Below, one piece after another: positions 1 to 5,709 of a DNA stretch of 6,584 nucleotides; position 1 is the first letter of the stretch, and every line of letters starts with the position of its first letter. The DNA is from JBEKIK01 sp049509395 (lineage in GTDB: Bacteria; Planctomycetota; Planctomycetia; Pirellulales; Thermoguttaceae). The position numbers and the translations under genes are program-made. The notes beneath the pieces were generated by a model. That model searched no databases, was not told the DNA's origin, and saw only the letters and a program-made list of their open reading frames with translations. The stretch covers positions 1 through 6,584 of the forward strand of contig JBEKZY010000284.1 in NCBI GenBank assembly GCA_049509395.1, given 5' to 3'.

Positions 1-82
1 CTCCGCGCAGTATTTTCCGTAGACTTTCAAAGCGTCCAATGGCTTGTAGTTCCTCGACCGAAGCCGTTTTATCGGATTTCAT
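1..82 (-). CDS. 5' end of an unrecognised protein gene (partial)
   Basis: Reading the minus strand from the ATG at 82 gives 27 codons open to the window edge, beginning MKSDKTASVEELQAIGRF and ending LRKILRG. The start is supported by an AGGAG Shine-Dalgarno sequence (complement of 89-93), six bases before the ATG. The visible part is hydrophilic and helix-prone, with no signal peptide or membrane segment, so a cytoplasmic protein is likely. I do not recognise the family and assign no function. It is divergent from the LptF/LptG-like gene across a 443-base spacer. The rest of the gene lies to the left of the window. Being coding rests on the open frame plus the well-placed ribosome binding site; the alternative is a chance short ORF. 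Confidence 0.6.
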   Translation of the reverse strand, partial: MKSDKTASVEELQAIGRFESLRKILRG

Positions 83-88
83 CAAGCG

Positions 89-93
89 CTCCT
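89..93 (-). promoter_or_regulatory. Shine-Dalgarno site of the left-edge gene
   Basis: The minus strand reads AGGAG here, with six bases before the ATG at 82. The same six-base spacing is seen at the Tad/vWA gene and the hydrolase gene, which strengthens all three start assignments. Confidence 0.6.
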
Positions 94-132
94 GATTATG
101 GTCAGACTTGCTGTGTATTTTTTTGAAGCGGG

Positions 133-161
133 GATATCAAACCGTGTGCCTATGTTTTCAA
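133..161 (-). promoter_or_regulatory. Weak promoter candidate for the left-edge gene
   Basis: On the minus strand TTGAAA (complement of 156-161, five of six matches to the -35 consensus) is followed after 17 bases by GATATC (133-138, three of six to the -10 consensus). The -10 is poor. Spacing and position, about 50 bases before the ATG at 82, are reasonable. Confidence 0.22.
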
Positions 162-296
162 GTACGTCGATTTGGCACTATTGCGGTTGAATTTGTTCTG
201 GCGGGAGTTATTTATTAAAGAAACAGGCCATAATAGGCCCGTCTATTTTCAGATTACAGGTCATATTGTGACACGATAATAGTATATGCGTCAAGG

Positions 297-324
297 GTTG
301 TGACGAATTGTAAAGGTCAACAAC
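297..324. repeat. Bulged inverted repeat (stem-loop)
   Basis: GTTGTGAC (297-304) pairs with GTC-A-ACAAC (316-324) as eight base pairs with one bulged A (319), around an 11-base loop. It contains one of two TTGTGAC copies and one of two AGGTCA copies in the spacer. There is no T run after it, so it does not look like a terminator. A protein binding site or an RNA leader fold is possible. Confidence 0.4.
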
Positions 325-419
325 TCCCCCAATTTAGGACTGAATAACCCCTCTAAAAAGCAAAAATGATGCTTATTGTTTATGATTTGCCTAATAGATG
401 AGCGTTTTTTATTGGTTTT

Positions 420-448
420 TTGAAATTTTATTGATTTTGCAGTAAAAG
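420..448 (+). promoter_or_regulatory. Candidate sigma70-type promoter of the permease gene
   Basis: TTGAAA (420-425, five of six to TTGACA) is followed after exactly 17 bases by TAAAAG (443-448, four of six to TATAAT). It sits in the most AT-rich part of the spacer. Predicted transcription start is near 455, giving a leader of about 70 bases before the ATG at 526. Confidence 0.38.
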
Positions 449-525
449 TAGGAATTCGGACTAGTAGATGACAGTGTAAATTCTGGTCTTGACCATCAGG
501 CACTTCACATCCACAATCTACCCCC

Positions 526-1695
526 ATGTACATTCTAACGCGGTACGTTGTAACGGAAGTGCTGAAATACTTTCTGCTTACGCTGACAGGCTTGACCTTG
601 ATAGTGACCGTGGTCATGGGCGTTAGCCAGGGAATTCGTCAGGGGCTTCCGCCCATGGTGATGCTTTATGTCATGCCATACATGCTGCCGGAAATGCTGG
701 TCATTACCCTTCCCGTCAGCATGTTGCTGTCTGTGAGCGTCGTGTATGGGCGAATGACGGGCATGAATGAAGTAGTGGCCTTGAAATCGCTGGGGATTAA
801 CCCCATGGTAATCGTCTGGCCGGTAATCATCTTCGCGTTCTTATTGAGCCTGGGAACGATATGGATGCAAGAGATTGCCGCCGTGTGGTGCCGGCCTAGT
901 TATGCGAGAGTCGCGGCGGAATCGGTCGAAGAAATCGCTTATGGCATGTTGCAAACCAATCATTCCATAGGACCGCCCTATACGCCGCAGTTCTCAATCA
1001 CTGTAAAGCGCGTTGATGGGAGGAATCTTATTCAGCCTACGATCACTATTTTCGGAGATGAAAATCATCCTACCACGACCGTCCGGGCCATGGAGGCCGA
1101 ATTGCGCACCGATCGGACGAGGCATGAAATCAACATCATATGCCGCAACTTTGACGTGGACATAGAGGGCAAATATCAGTACAACGATCCTGGTGAATGG
1201 AGTCAATCCTTGCCGATTGTCGATCCCGGCAGAGCTCGCGGTGTTTTGGAACATCACCGCGACTGGGTCGCCATGTACGAGATTCCCGATCACATTGCTC
1301 AACTGAAAGCTGCGGTTTTTCCGCTGGAACAGCGGCGCGAGGCCTTGGAAGCAAACGGGCAAACTTTGCCGGAAGCCGATAGTGATCGGCTGGAGACCCT
1401 GTGGCATCTGATCTATCGCCTGCAAACCGAGCCTTATCGCCGTTTATCGAATGGTTTTACCTGCCTGTGCTTCGTACTGATCGGCGTGCCCGTGGCCATG
1501 CTCTGGCGCCATGCCGACGTTTTGACGAATTTTTTTGTTTGCTTTGTGCCCATTCTGGCGGTCTATTATCCGCTGTTGATGTTAAGCGAGTCTCTTTCCA
1601 CGTCGGGCAAATTGTGGCCGATTTCATTTTGGATGAGCAATGCCGTCTTTATTGCAACTGGAATCCTGCTCATGCGGCGGATTGTCCAACATTGA
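526..1695 (+). CDS. LptF/LptG (YjgP/YjgQ) family permease
   Basis: This 389-residue inner-membrane protein belongs to the LptF/LptG family, the transmembrane half of the LptB2FG ABC transporter that extracts lipopolysaccharide and feeds it to the periplasmic bridge. Three N-terminal membrane segments are visible (about 14-36, 44-73, 92-113), then a soluble periplasmic region (about 115-305), then three C-terminal segments (about 309-327, 334-353, 363-384), the family's 3+3 layout. The cytoplasmic loop YGRMTGMNEVVALKSLGI (74-91) matches the family's coupling-loop signature, and RLSNGFTCLCFVLIGVPVAM (306-325) fits the start of the second half. Length is normal. The start is the first ATG after an in-frame stop at 490; no Shine-Dalgarno is seen just upstream. 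It is single here, without the usual adjacent second permease. I cannot tell LptF from LptG, so no symbol is given. Confidence 0.88.
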   Translation: MYILTRYVVTEVLKYFLLTLTGLTLIVTVVMGVSQGIRQGLPPMVMLYVMPYMLPEMLVITLPVSMLLSVSVVYGRMTGMNEVVALKSLGINPMVIVWPVIIFAFLLSLGTIWMQEIAAVWCRPSYARVAAESVEEIAYGMLQTNHSIGPPYTPQFSITVKRVDGRNLIQPTITIFGDENHPTTTVRAMEAELRTDRTRHEINIICRNFDVDIEGKYQYNDPGEWSQSLPIVDPGRARGVLEHHRDWVAMYEIPDHIAQLKAAVFPLEQRREALEANGQTLPEADSDRLETLWHLIYRLQTEPYRRLSNGFTCLCFVLIGVPVAMLWRHADVLTNFFVCFVPILAVYYPLLMLSESLSTSGKLWPISFWMSNAVFIATGILLMRRIVQH

Positions 1696-1720
1696 GATTG
1701 TTCACTCCTCTCGAAATGAC
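1694..1720. repeat. Dispersed intergenic repeat-like element overlapping the permease stop
   Basis: The minus strand begins GTCATTTCGAG and ends CAATCTC. I recognise this as close to a short repeat common between genes in many bacteria, with ends GTCATTTCGAG and AATCTC and a GAAGCGA-like middle. In one minus-strand frame it encodes the tell-tale peptide RHFERSEQSQC, a spurious product often annotated from this repeat. The element begins inside the TGA stop of the permease. It is the only copy I find in the window, so the repeat claim rests on memory of the consensus, not on copies seen here. Confidence 0.45.
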
Positions 1721-1843
1721 GTTGATGCGGCCGATAAATAACGCATATCCTGCATTTCCGGACTAACACGGGTAATTGCACCCGGCCCAGCCGTCACTCG
1801 CCGCATTCCTTGTATTTTATGGGAACAAATATTGCTTGTCGGA

Positions 1844-1859
1844 GGAGTTTGAAAACTCC
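1844..1859. repeat. Perfect hairpin GGAGTTT/AAACTCC
   Basis: GGAGTTT (1844-1850) and AAACTCC (1853-1859) are perfect inverted arms separated by GA; in RNA this would be six pairs closing a TGAA tetraloop. It is preceded by GGA, so a GGAGGAG Shine-Dalgarno-like string is partly buried in the stem, and an ATG follows at 1860. It lies about 40 bases upstream of the -35 box of the Tad/vWA promoter, so it could be a regulator site or the end of the permease transcript, though no T run follows. Confidence 0.45.
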
Positions 1860-1896
1860 ATGATCTGCCGGTCTGCGTCTTCGATTGTCCTAACAT

Positions 1897-1924
1897 TTGA
1901 CATAATCGCTCTATGACATAAAGT
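1897..1924 (+). promoter_or_regulatory. Sigma70-type promoter of the Tad/vWA gene
   Basis: A perfect -35 TTGACA (1897-1902) is followed after 16 bases by TAAAGT (1919-1924, four of six to TATAAT). The octamer TGACATAA occurs twice (1898-1905 and 1914-1921), so the direct repeat covers both promoter elements. Predicted start is near 1931, leaving a leader of about 124 bases before the ATG at 2055. This favours the ATG over the TTG at 1926, which would lie upstream of the transcription start. Confidence 0.45.
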
Positions 1925-2042
1925 TTTGATAGAGAACTTCAAGGGCCGTAAAGATATTTCGCATTTGTTGAAAAATGCCCGGGAAGTTGTCTCAGCGTAT
2001 GGCTTATCAACGACTCTATTTTTACATCAGTCAACTCCAAAT

Positions 2043-2048
2043 GGAGAG
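2043..2048 (+). promoter_or_regulatory. Shine-Dalgarno site fixing the Tad/vWA start
   Basis: GGAGAG lies six bases before the ATG at 2055 and decides the start over the in-frame TTG at 1926. CTCC just upstream (2036-2039) could pair with GGAG (2044-2047 region) through a short loop, a weak possible occlusion of the site. Confidence 0.6.
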
Positions 2049-2054
2049 TGTCTC

Positions 2055-3860
2055 ATGATCACTATATCAACACAACACAGGCGACGACATCGGGGCGTAA
2101 TTTTGCTTTTGGCGGTTTTTTTGGTCGTGGTGCTTCTGGGAATGATCGCTTTCGCGGTGGATCTCGGGTATCTGATGATGGCAAAGACGCAGCTCCAAAA
2201 CGCGGCCGATTCGGCCGCTCTGGCGGCCGCGGGATCCATGGGCCAAAGCCAAGCCATATCAACTCAGACGGCCCAAACTTTTGCCTCGCAAAATCTCATC
2301 GGGCAACAACCCGTTCAACTCGCCTCATCCGATATTACCTATGGTACGTGGGATAAAAACACACAAATATTTACTCCCTCTTCGACTGGACTTAGCAACG
2401 CGGTCAAAGTGAAGACCCGGGCCGATAGCACGTCAACTGGGGCAATTCCTTTGTTCTTCGGGCGAATTTTGAATATTTATTCTGTAAATCTCAGCGCTAC
2501 GTCCATGGCCACCTGCAATCCCCGCGATATTTGCTTCGTCGTGGACCTGTCCGGATCTATGAACGATGACACCGACCCCAACAATACCAGCAGCATCAAC
2601 AGCAGTTATCCCGGGGTTGCCACTACAATGATGCAAAACATCTACAACGACTTCGGGTTTGGCACTTATCCCGGATCGTCGCAAGCTATCGGCGCGCCCC
2701 TGGGCGTATCATCTATTTCCAGTCTGACTAACACGAGCAGTAGTCCCCTGTTGAATACGAAGCAACCCCTGAAACTCAAGGTCGGAAGCACAAACTACAA
2801 CTATACCGTCCCCACCCAATATCAGATTAAATCCACGGATTCATCGAGCACGCGCACGACAAAAGCTTACTCTTGGGTCATGGATGTCCAGCTTCCAGGA
2901 GTGGCGGGATTTGCGCCCTTGCCCGGAATAATGCCAGCGGCCAAACCCACGCCCAACAGCACCGTTACGAATAACTATAATTATTGGTACGCTTATCTTT
3001 CTGCCAACAGTTCGAGCATCGGCTACCAATCTTATATGCATTACATGATGTATTATGGCCGCACCCAGCCGGCAATTAACGCATCGCCTAGTTCCACACT
3101 TTATTCGCCTCTGTCAGTCAGCAGTCCGGATTGTCCATATCATCCGGATACGCCAGTAGAGGGCGGCAGTTTTAATTTCCCGCCGCGGGAAATGCCCACC
3201 CACGCCTCCCGCCTGGCGATAATCGACGCGCTTCAAATCATCAAGCAGCGCAATCAAAACATCACTGATCCGAACCAATGCGATTGGGTTTCGATTGTCA
3301 CTTTCGATCTCACAAGCGACGTGGTGGTTCTCCACACTTTGGACAATAATTATGATACCGCCATGCAGAATTGCACCACAATGCAGGCTTGCAGCGACAG
3401 CGCGTCCTGCACGTCGACTGAAACCGGATTCATTACGGCCATTAATCTCCTCAACTCAAACGGCCGACAAGGAGCAAACAAAGTCGTGGTTTTGTTGACC
3501 GACGGGAAGCCTAATCTTTATTCCTCCAGCGGCAGCACCATCTCAAGTTATGAGAAAAGCAACCCAAACAGTAATTACTACGGCTCGTCAAGCGATTATG
3601 CGCAAGATGCCGCAATGATGCAGACCGCGACCATGCAGGGTAAAAACTGGTCGGTCTTTCCTGTGGAACTTGGATTACAGGGCGATGCGGACTTCATGAA
3701 TCGCATTTATAGCGTCGCCATGGGCAAAACCACGCAAACCCTTACCTCTCCCTACACCACCGCAACCGGCGACCCGACCTATTATGAAACAGAACTCATT
3801 AATATATTCAATAAAATCATTTCCAACCCCAAGTTGCGGTTGGTGAACTACGCTAAATAA
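2055..3860 (+). CDS. Tad-like membrane-anchored von Willebrand factor A domain protein
   Basis: This is a 601-residue envelope protein. The N-terminus has the basic-hydrophobic TadE/TadG-like anchor: RRRHRG (9-14), a membrane helix (about 15-36), then LGYLMMAKTQLQNAADSAAL (37-56), the hallmark of Flp pilus-assembly TadG-like proteins. A linker domain (about 90-152) precedes a vWA domain with metal-site motifs D164-x-S166-G-S168, a Thr in TETG (near 457) and T482-D483-G484. Beta strands WVSIVTFD (411-418) and VFPVEL are recognisable. Between DLSGSM and the next helix (386-396) is a Ser/Asn/Tyr-rich insertion of about 210 residues. The start at ATG 2055 is chosen for its ribosome site; the frame also runs back to TTG 1926 (43 extra residues), which I reject. 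No other tad genes are nearby, so pilus function is unproven; adhesion or surface-matrix binding is equally possible. Confidence 0.85.
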   Translation: MITISTQHRRRHRGVILLLAVFLVVVLLGMIAFAVDLGYLMMAKTQLQNAADSAALAAAGSMGQSQAISTQTAQTFASQNLIGQQPVQLASSDITYGTWDKNTQIFTPSSTGLSNAVKVKTRADSTSTGAIPLFFGRILNIYSVNLSATSMATCNPRDICFVVDLSGSMNDDTDPNNTSSINSSYPGVATTMMQNIYNDFGFGTYPGSSQAIGAPLGVSSISSLTNTSSSPLLNTKQPLKLKVGSTNYNYTVPTQYQIKSTDSSSTRTTKAYSWVMDVQLPGVAGFAPLPGIMPAAKPTPNSTVTNNYNYWYAYLSANSSSIGYQSYMHYMMYYGRTQPAINASPSSTLYSPLSVSSPDCPYHPDTPVEGGSFNFPPREMPTHASRLAIIDALQIIKQRNQNITDPNQCDWVSIVTFDLTSDVVVLHTLDNNYDTAMQNCTTMQACSDSASCTSTETGFITAINLLNSNGRQGANKVVVLLTDGKPNLYSSSGSTISSYEKSNPNSNYYGSSSDYAQDAAMMQTATMQGKNWSVFPVELGLQGDADFMNRIYSVAMGKTTQTLTSPYTTATGDPTYYETELINIFNKIISNPKLRLVNYAK

Positions 3861-3889
3861 GAATTAATTTCTTAAGAGTTACGTGCAAT

Positions 3890-3920
3890 GGGCGGACCCA
3901 AGCCAAATTTGGAGTCGCCC
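3890..3920. repeat. Imperfect hairpin after the Tad/vWA gene
   Basis: GGGCGG (3890-3895) pairs with TCGCCC (3915-3920), including one G-U pair; after a two-by-two mismatch CCAA (3898-3901) pairs with TTGG (3909-3912). It begins 30 bases after the stop at 3860. No T run follows directly, though a small GTAAT/ATTAC hairpin and GTTT come next (about 3922-3938). It may mark the convergent transcript ends but is not a canonical terminator. Confidence 0.3.
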
Positions 3921-3960
3921 GGTAATGCTATTACGTTTACCCCCGCCCACCAGCGCTGCG

Positions 3961-3979
3961 AAATCTCTATAGTTAGAGA
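3961..3979 (-). terminator. Weak rho-independent terminator after the tRNA
   Basis: On the minus strand, 11 bases after the tRNA 3' end, TCTCTA and TAGAGA (complement of 3964-3979) form a six-pair stem with an ACTA loop, followed by TTT (complement of 3961-3963). The stem is AT-rich and the T run short, so termination may be inefficient. Confidence 0.35.
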
Positions 3980-3989
3980 ACAATTACAG

Positions 3990-4063
3990 TAGCGGCGGTA
4001 GGAGTCGAACCTACGACACGCGGATTATGATTCCGCTGCTCTGACCAACTGAGCTACGCCGCC
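3990..4063 (-). tRNA. tRNA with anticodon CAT, probably elongator tRNA-Met
   Basis: The minus strand folds as a full cloverleaf of 74 bases: acceptor GGCGGCG with CGCCGCT (G1-U72 wobble), D arm with AGCTCAG and GGTCAGAGC, anticodon stem GCGGA/TCCGC around ATCATAA, and T arm GTAGG-TTCGACT-CCTAC. The anticodon CAT is the complement of 4027-4029. The discriminator is A (complement of 3990), and the next bases are CTG, so CCA is not encoded and must be added enzymatically. G1-U72 and the lack of an initiator-type C1xA72 mismatch argue against initiator tRNA. As I recall them, Firmicute elongator tRNA-Met genes have the same acceptor ends. A tRNA-Ile with lysidine-modified CAT anticodon is the main alternative. 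It lies 70 bases downstream of the hydrolase gene on the same strand; TATAAG (complement of 4069-4074) sits too close upstream to be a convincing promoter. Confidence 0.92.
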
Positions 4064-4133
4064 AATCTCTTATATGTTAGTTGCTTATGACTAATTCTAC
4101 CACGGGAAAGACAACCCGCAAGCCGGTAAAACA

Positions 4134-5030
4134 CTACTTTTTCTCCGCCAGTTCTTGGTAAATGATCTCCACCAGGCTCGGCCACCGACGACCGCCGGGC
4201 GCGGCCGGCTGATCGGCGCCGGCGAACGCTTTTTGCACTTCTGCCAGCGATTTTCCTTCCTGCACAAGGGCTTTGACTTTGGCCTGCTTCTGTTCGATTT
4301 GGGCGATCAATGCCTCGATGGTTTTTTTGTCCACTCCGTCGGCGTGCCCACTCAGGAAAATGTCCGCGTCCAGTTGAATAATCGCTTTTAGTGCGGATAC
4401 CAGGCCGAAGGAGGAACCGTGTTTATTCGCATGGATCAGGGGGTCACGGCCGACAAAAACGAGATCGCCGACAATCGCGGCCTTTTCCGATGGGATGTAG
4501 ATTACGATGTCGCTGTTAGTGTGTGCCGGACCGTAATAGAGCAGTTGCACCTCGGTATCGTCCACATATAAGGTCAAATCCTTGGAAAACGTTTCATTGG
4601 GAAGCGGCACTTTCGTCGTCGCTGCGGCGTTGGCCTGGACAATGTCCCGGCGTCCGTTCTGATGGGAGATAATTGTCAGGTGCGGCGGAAACCCGACCAG
4701 TCCGTTGACATGATCTCCATCGCTATGTGTCAGGACTACGCGGCGTACCGGTTTATCGGCGACCTTTTTTATTTCCGCCAACATTTGACCGGCTGCTTCC
4801 GCACTGATCTTGGCGTCGATCACCAGGACTTCGTCAGGCCCTACGTAAAAGAAGGCGTTGCCGATCCCGCCGCTCACCTGGTAAAGGTTGCCCCGCACGC
4901 GCTTTGTTGCAACCGGCTCAGAGGCGGCCGGGCGGCCGGGTGAAGATTGGTTTGGCTGCTGAGCCCACGGCGACGACAAGGCGAACGAGCTGATGCACGC
5001 GGCAAGCACAAGAATCTTTTTGCTGAACAT
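4134..5030 (-). CDS. Exported metallo-beta-lactamase-fold hydrolase with an HxDxDH motif
   Basis: This 298-residue MBL-fold protein has an N-terminal export signal: basic FSKK, a hydrophobic core (6-19) and a likely signal peptidase I site after PWA (about 23). LAAC (9-12) also fits a lipobox, but only six residues separate K5 from the Cys, so lipoprotein processing is less likely. After a Pro/Ser-rich linker the fold begins near NLYQVSGG. Metal ligands are H102-S-D104-G-D106-H107, H170 (GPAHTNSD), D189 (GDLVF) and H229 (SGHADG). The second His of the usual HxHxDH is Asp. The C-terminal helices (about 236-298) are Lys/Glu/Gln-rich. The substrate is unknown; hydrolysis of an ester or amide in the periplasm is the family expectation. 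ATG 5030 is preferred over TTG 5045 because AAGGAG lies six bases before it. The tRNA gene follows on the same strand. Confidence 0.87.
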   Translation of the reverse strand: MFSKKILVLAACISSFALSSPWAQQPNQSSPGRPAASEPVATKRVRGNLYQVSGGIGNAFFYVGPDEVLVIDAKISAEAAGQMLAEIKKVADKPVRRVVLTHSDGDHVNGLVGFPPHLTIISHQNGRRDIVQANAAATTKVPLPNETFSKDLTLYVDDTEVQLLYYGPAHTNSDIVIYIPSEKAAIVGDLVFVGRDPLIHANKHGSSFGLVSALKAIIQLDADIFLSGHADGVDKKTIEALIAQIEQKQAKVKALVQEGKSLAEVQKAFAGADQPAAPGGRRWPSLVEIIYQELAEKK

Positions 5031-5036
5031 GGAATT

Positions 5037-5042
5037 CTCCTT
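5037..5042 (-). promoter_or_regulatory. Shine-Dalgarno site fixing the hydrolase start
   Basis: The minus strand reads AAGGAG, six bases before the ATG at 5030. The in-frame TTG at 5043-5045 lies just upstream of this site, so it cannot be served by it and is unlikely to be the start. Confidence 0.7.
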
Positions 5043-5083
5043 CAACGTAACATGAGTGACAAAATAGTTCTCTTGGCGGCTAA

Positions 5084-5099
5084 AGAAGCAACAGCTTCT
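5084..5099. repeat. Perfect hairpin in the hydrolase leader
   Basis: AGAAGC (5084-5089) and GCTTCT (5094-5099) are perfect arms around a four-base loop. On the hydrolase strand it reads AGAAGC-TGTT-GCTTCT followed by TTAG, ending about 50 bases before the ATG. It could be a leader stem-loop or weak attenuator. Confidence 0.45.
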
Positions 5100-5119
5100 A
5101 TCTATGCGTCCTTAAAACA

Positions 5120-5133
5120 TTCGATAGATCGAA
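5120..5133. promoter_or_regulatory. Palindrome TTCGAT-AG-ATCGAA upstream of the hydrolase gene
   Basis: Six-base perfect arms (5120-5125 and 5128-5133) with a two-base centre lie about 90 bases upstream of the hydrolase ATG. Size and symmetry fit an operator for a dimeric regulator. No clear promoter could be placed around it. Confidence 0.35.
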
Positions 5134-5194
5134 CCGTCCATCCAAACACATATTTTGTACGATGAGAGCGGAAAATGCCAGTGCCACCGGTTGC

Positions 5195-5211
5195 GCCCAA
5201 GGATGTTGGGC
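5195..5211. repeat. Perfect hairpin GCCCAA/TTGGGC
   Basis: GCCCAA (5195-5200) and TTGGGC (5206-5211) pair perfectly around GGATG. It is followed ten bases later by the terminator-like structure at 5221-5264; together they resemble the 3' half of a small structured RNA. Confidence 0.42.
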
Positions 5212-5220
5212 TAAGTGAAC

Positions 5221-5264
5221 AGCGCCGGGAAGGTTTAAAAAGAAGGCATTAGCGGCGTTTTTTT
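5221..5264 (+). terminator. Terminator-like stem with a long loop and seven Ts
   Basis: CGCCG (5223-5227) pairs with CGGCG (5253-5257), extendable outward by a G-U and an A-U pair, and is directly followed by seven Ts (5258-5264). The 25-base purine-rich loop is longer than usual. No plus-strand gene precedes it, so if real it would end a small RNA. Confidence 0.3.
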
Positions 5265-5300
5265 GCCAGTAAGGTCGTTACATCGGGCAATCCAAGGAAC

Positions 5301-5322
5301 GTGCATTGTTTTTCCAATGCAC
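5301..5322. repeat. Strong perfect hairpin with eight-base arms
   Basis: GTGCATTG (5301-5308) and CAATGCAC (5315-5322) are perfect inverted arms around a TTTTTC loop. This is the longest perfect hairpin I found in the window. It lacks a T run on either strand, so it is not a classical terminator. Confidence 0.55.
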
Positions 5323-5686
5323 AACATCACAGCCGGCCTTATGCAGCAACTTCCCCATTTTAAACATTGGCGCGAATCGACACCGATAAAGTCGCGGATA
5401 GGACCTACTCATAAGTCAACCGCATTAGGTGAGAAGAGCATACTGCGGCTTTGTTCAAGAATCGCGACAGTTGCCATTTATCCGCCTCCATACGCCGGCC
5501 TTGCGGCAAGACAATTTTTTTTCATGGTCTTGAGGTTTGCAAATGCGCAAGAGGAATGATGCAATTTCGCGCAAAAACGAAAGCCTTCTCTATATTCCAT
5601 GTCAACGCGGAAGCCGGACATACTCTGCCACACGGCCATTATAGCCATGGCTTCTACGGGCTTTCTTACTGCAAATCGAACGTCCG

Positions 5687-5709
5687 AACTCCAAAGTTCC
5701 AAAGGAGTT
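5687..5709. repeat. Inverted repeat AACTCC/GGAGTT
   Basis: Six-base perfect arms (5687-5692 and 5704-5709) enclose an 11-base loop. The arms share the AACTCC/GGAGTT core with the hairpin at 1844-1859, in opposite order. Five Ts follow seven bases after the second arm (5716-5720 region). Confidence 0.3.

Larger units (their letters stand above)
83..525. other. Divergent intergenic region, AT-rich
   Basis: This spacer separates the left-edge minus-strand gene from the permease gene. It has no convincing ORF; the one long minus frame across it has no ribosome site or recognisable content. It holds a weak minus-strand promoter candidate (133-161), a bulged stem-loop (297-324) and a plus-strand promoter candidate (420-448). 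The stretch from about 340 to 450 is markedly AT-rich with several T runs, as expected near promoters. Two TTGTGAC heptamers start at 266 and 298, 32 bases apart, and two AGGTCA hexamers start at 258 and 314. Confidence 0.6.
1696..2054. other. Intergenic region between the permease and Tad/vWA genes
   Basis: This spacer holds the dispersed-repeat-like element at its left end, an imperfectly terminator-like inverted repeat CGGGT/ACCCG (1769-1784, no T run), a perfect hairpin (1844-1859) and a strong-looking promoter (1897-1924). The final 124 bases would be the leader of the Tad/vWA mRNA. The frame of the downstream gene is open back to a TTG at 1926, but that extension is better read as untranslated leader. 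No clear rho-independent terminator for the permease is visible. Confidence 0.55.

Noticed and set aside
291..617. Minus-strand 108-codon frame across the divergent spacer and permease start
   Set aside because: It overlaps the permease N-terminus and the promoter region and has no ribosome site or family features.
994..1425. Minus-strand 143-codon frame within the permease gene
   Set aside because: It is antisense to a clearly recognised family member and has no features of its own.
1769..1784. CGGGT/ACCCG hairpin as terminator of the permease gene
   Set aside because: Only five pairs, a six-base loop and no following T run on either strand.
1860..1916. 18-codon ORF after the GGAGGAG-containing hairpin, a possible leader peptide
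   Set aside because: It lies upstream of the likely transcription start of the Tad/vWA gene, has no codon run typical of attenuation, and the ribosome site is about 13 bases away and folded into the hairpin.
1926..2054. TTG-initiated N-terminal extension of the Tad/vWA protein (43 residues)
   Set aside because: No ribosome site at the TTG, it lies at or before the predicted transcription start, and the ATG at 2055 has GGAGAG six bases upstream and places the basic residues and membrane helix at the protein start as expected.
5031..5045. TTG start of the hydrolase (five extra residues)
   Set aside because: The extension consists of the Shine-Dalgarno sequence of the ATG at 5030.
5084..5322. 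CRISPR-like array from the run of short hairpins
   Set aside because: The hairpin sequences are all different and unevenly spaced; there is no repeated unit and no cas gene.
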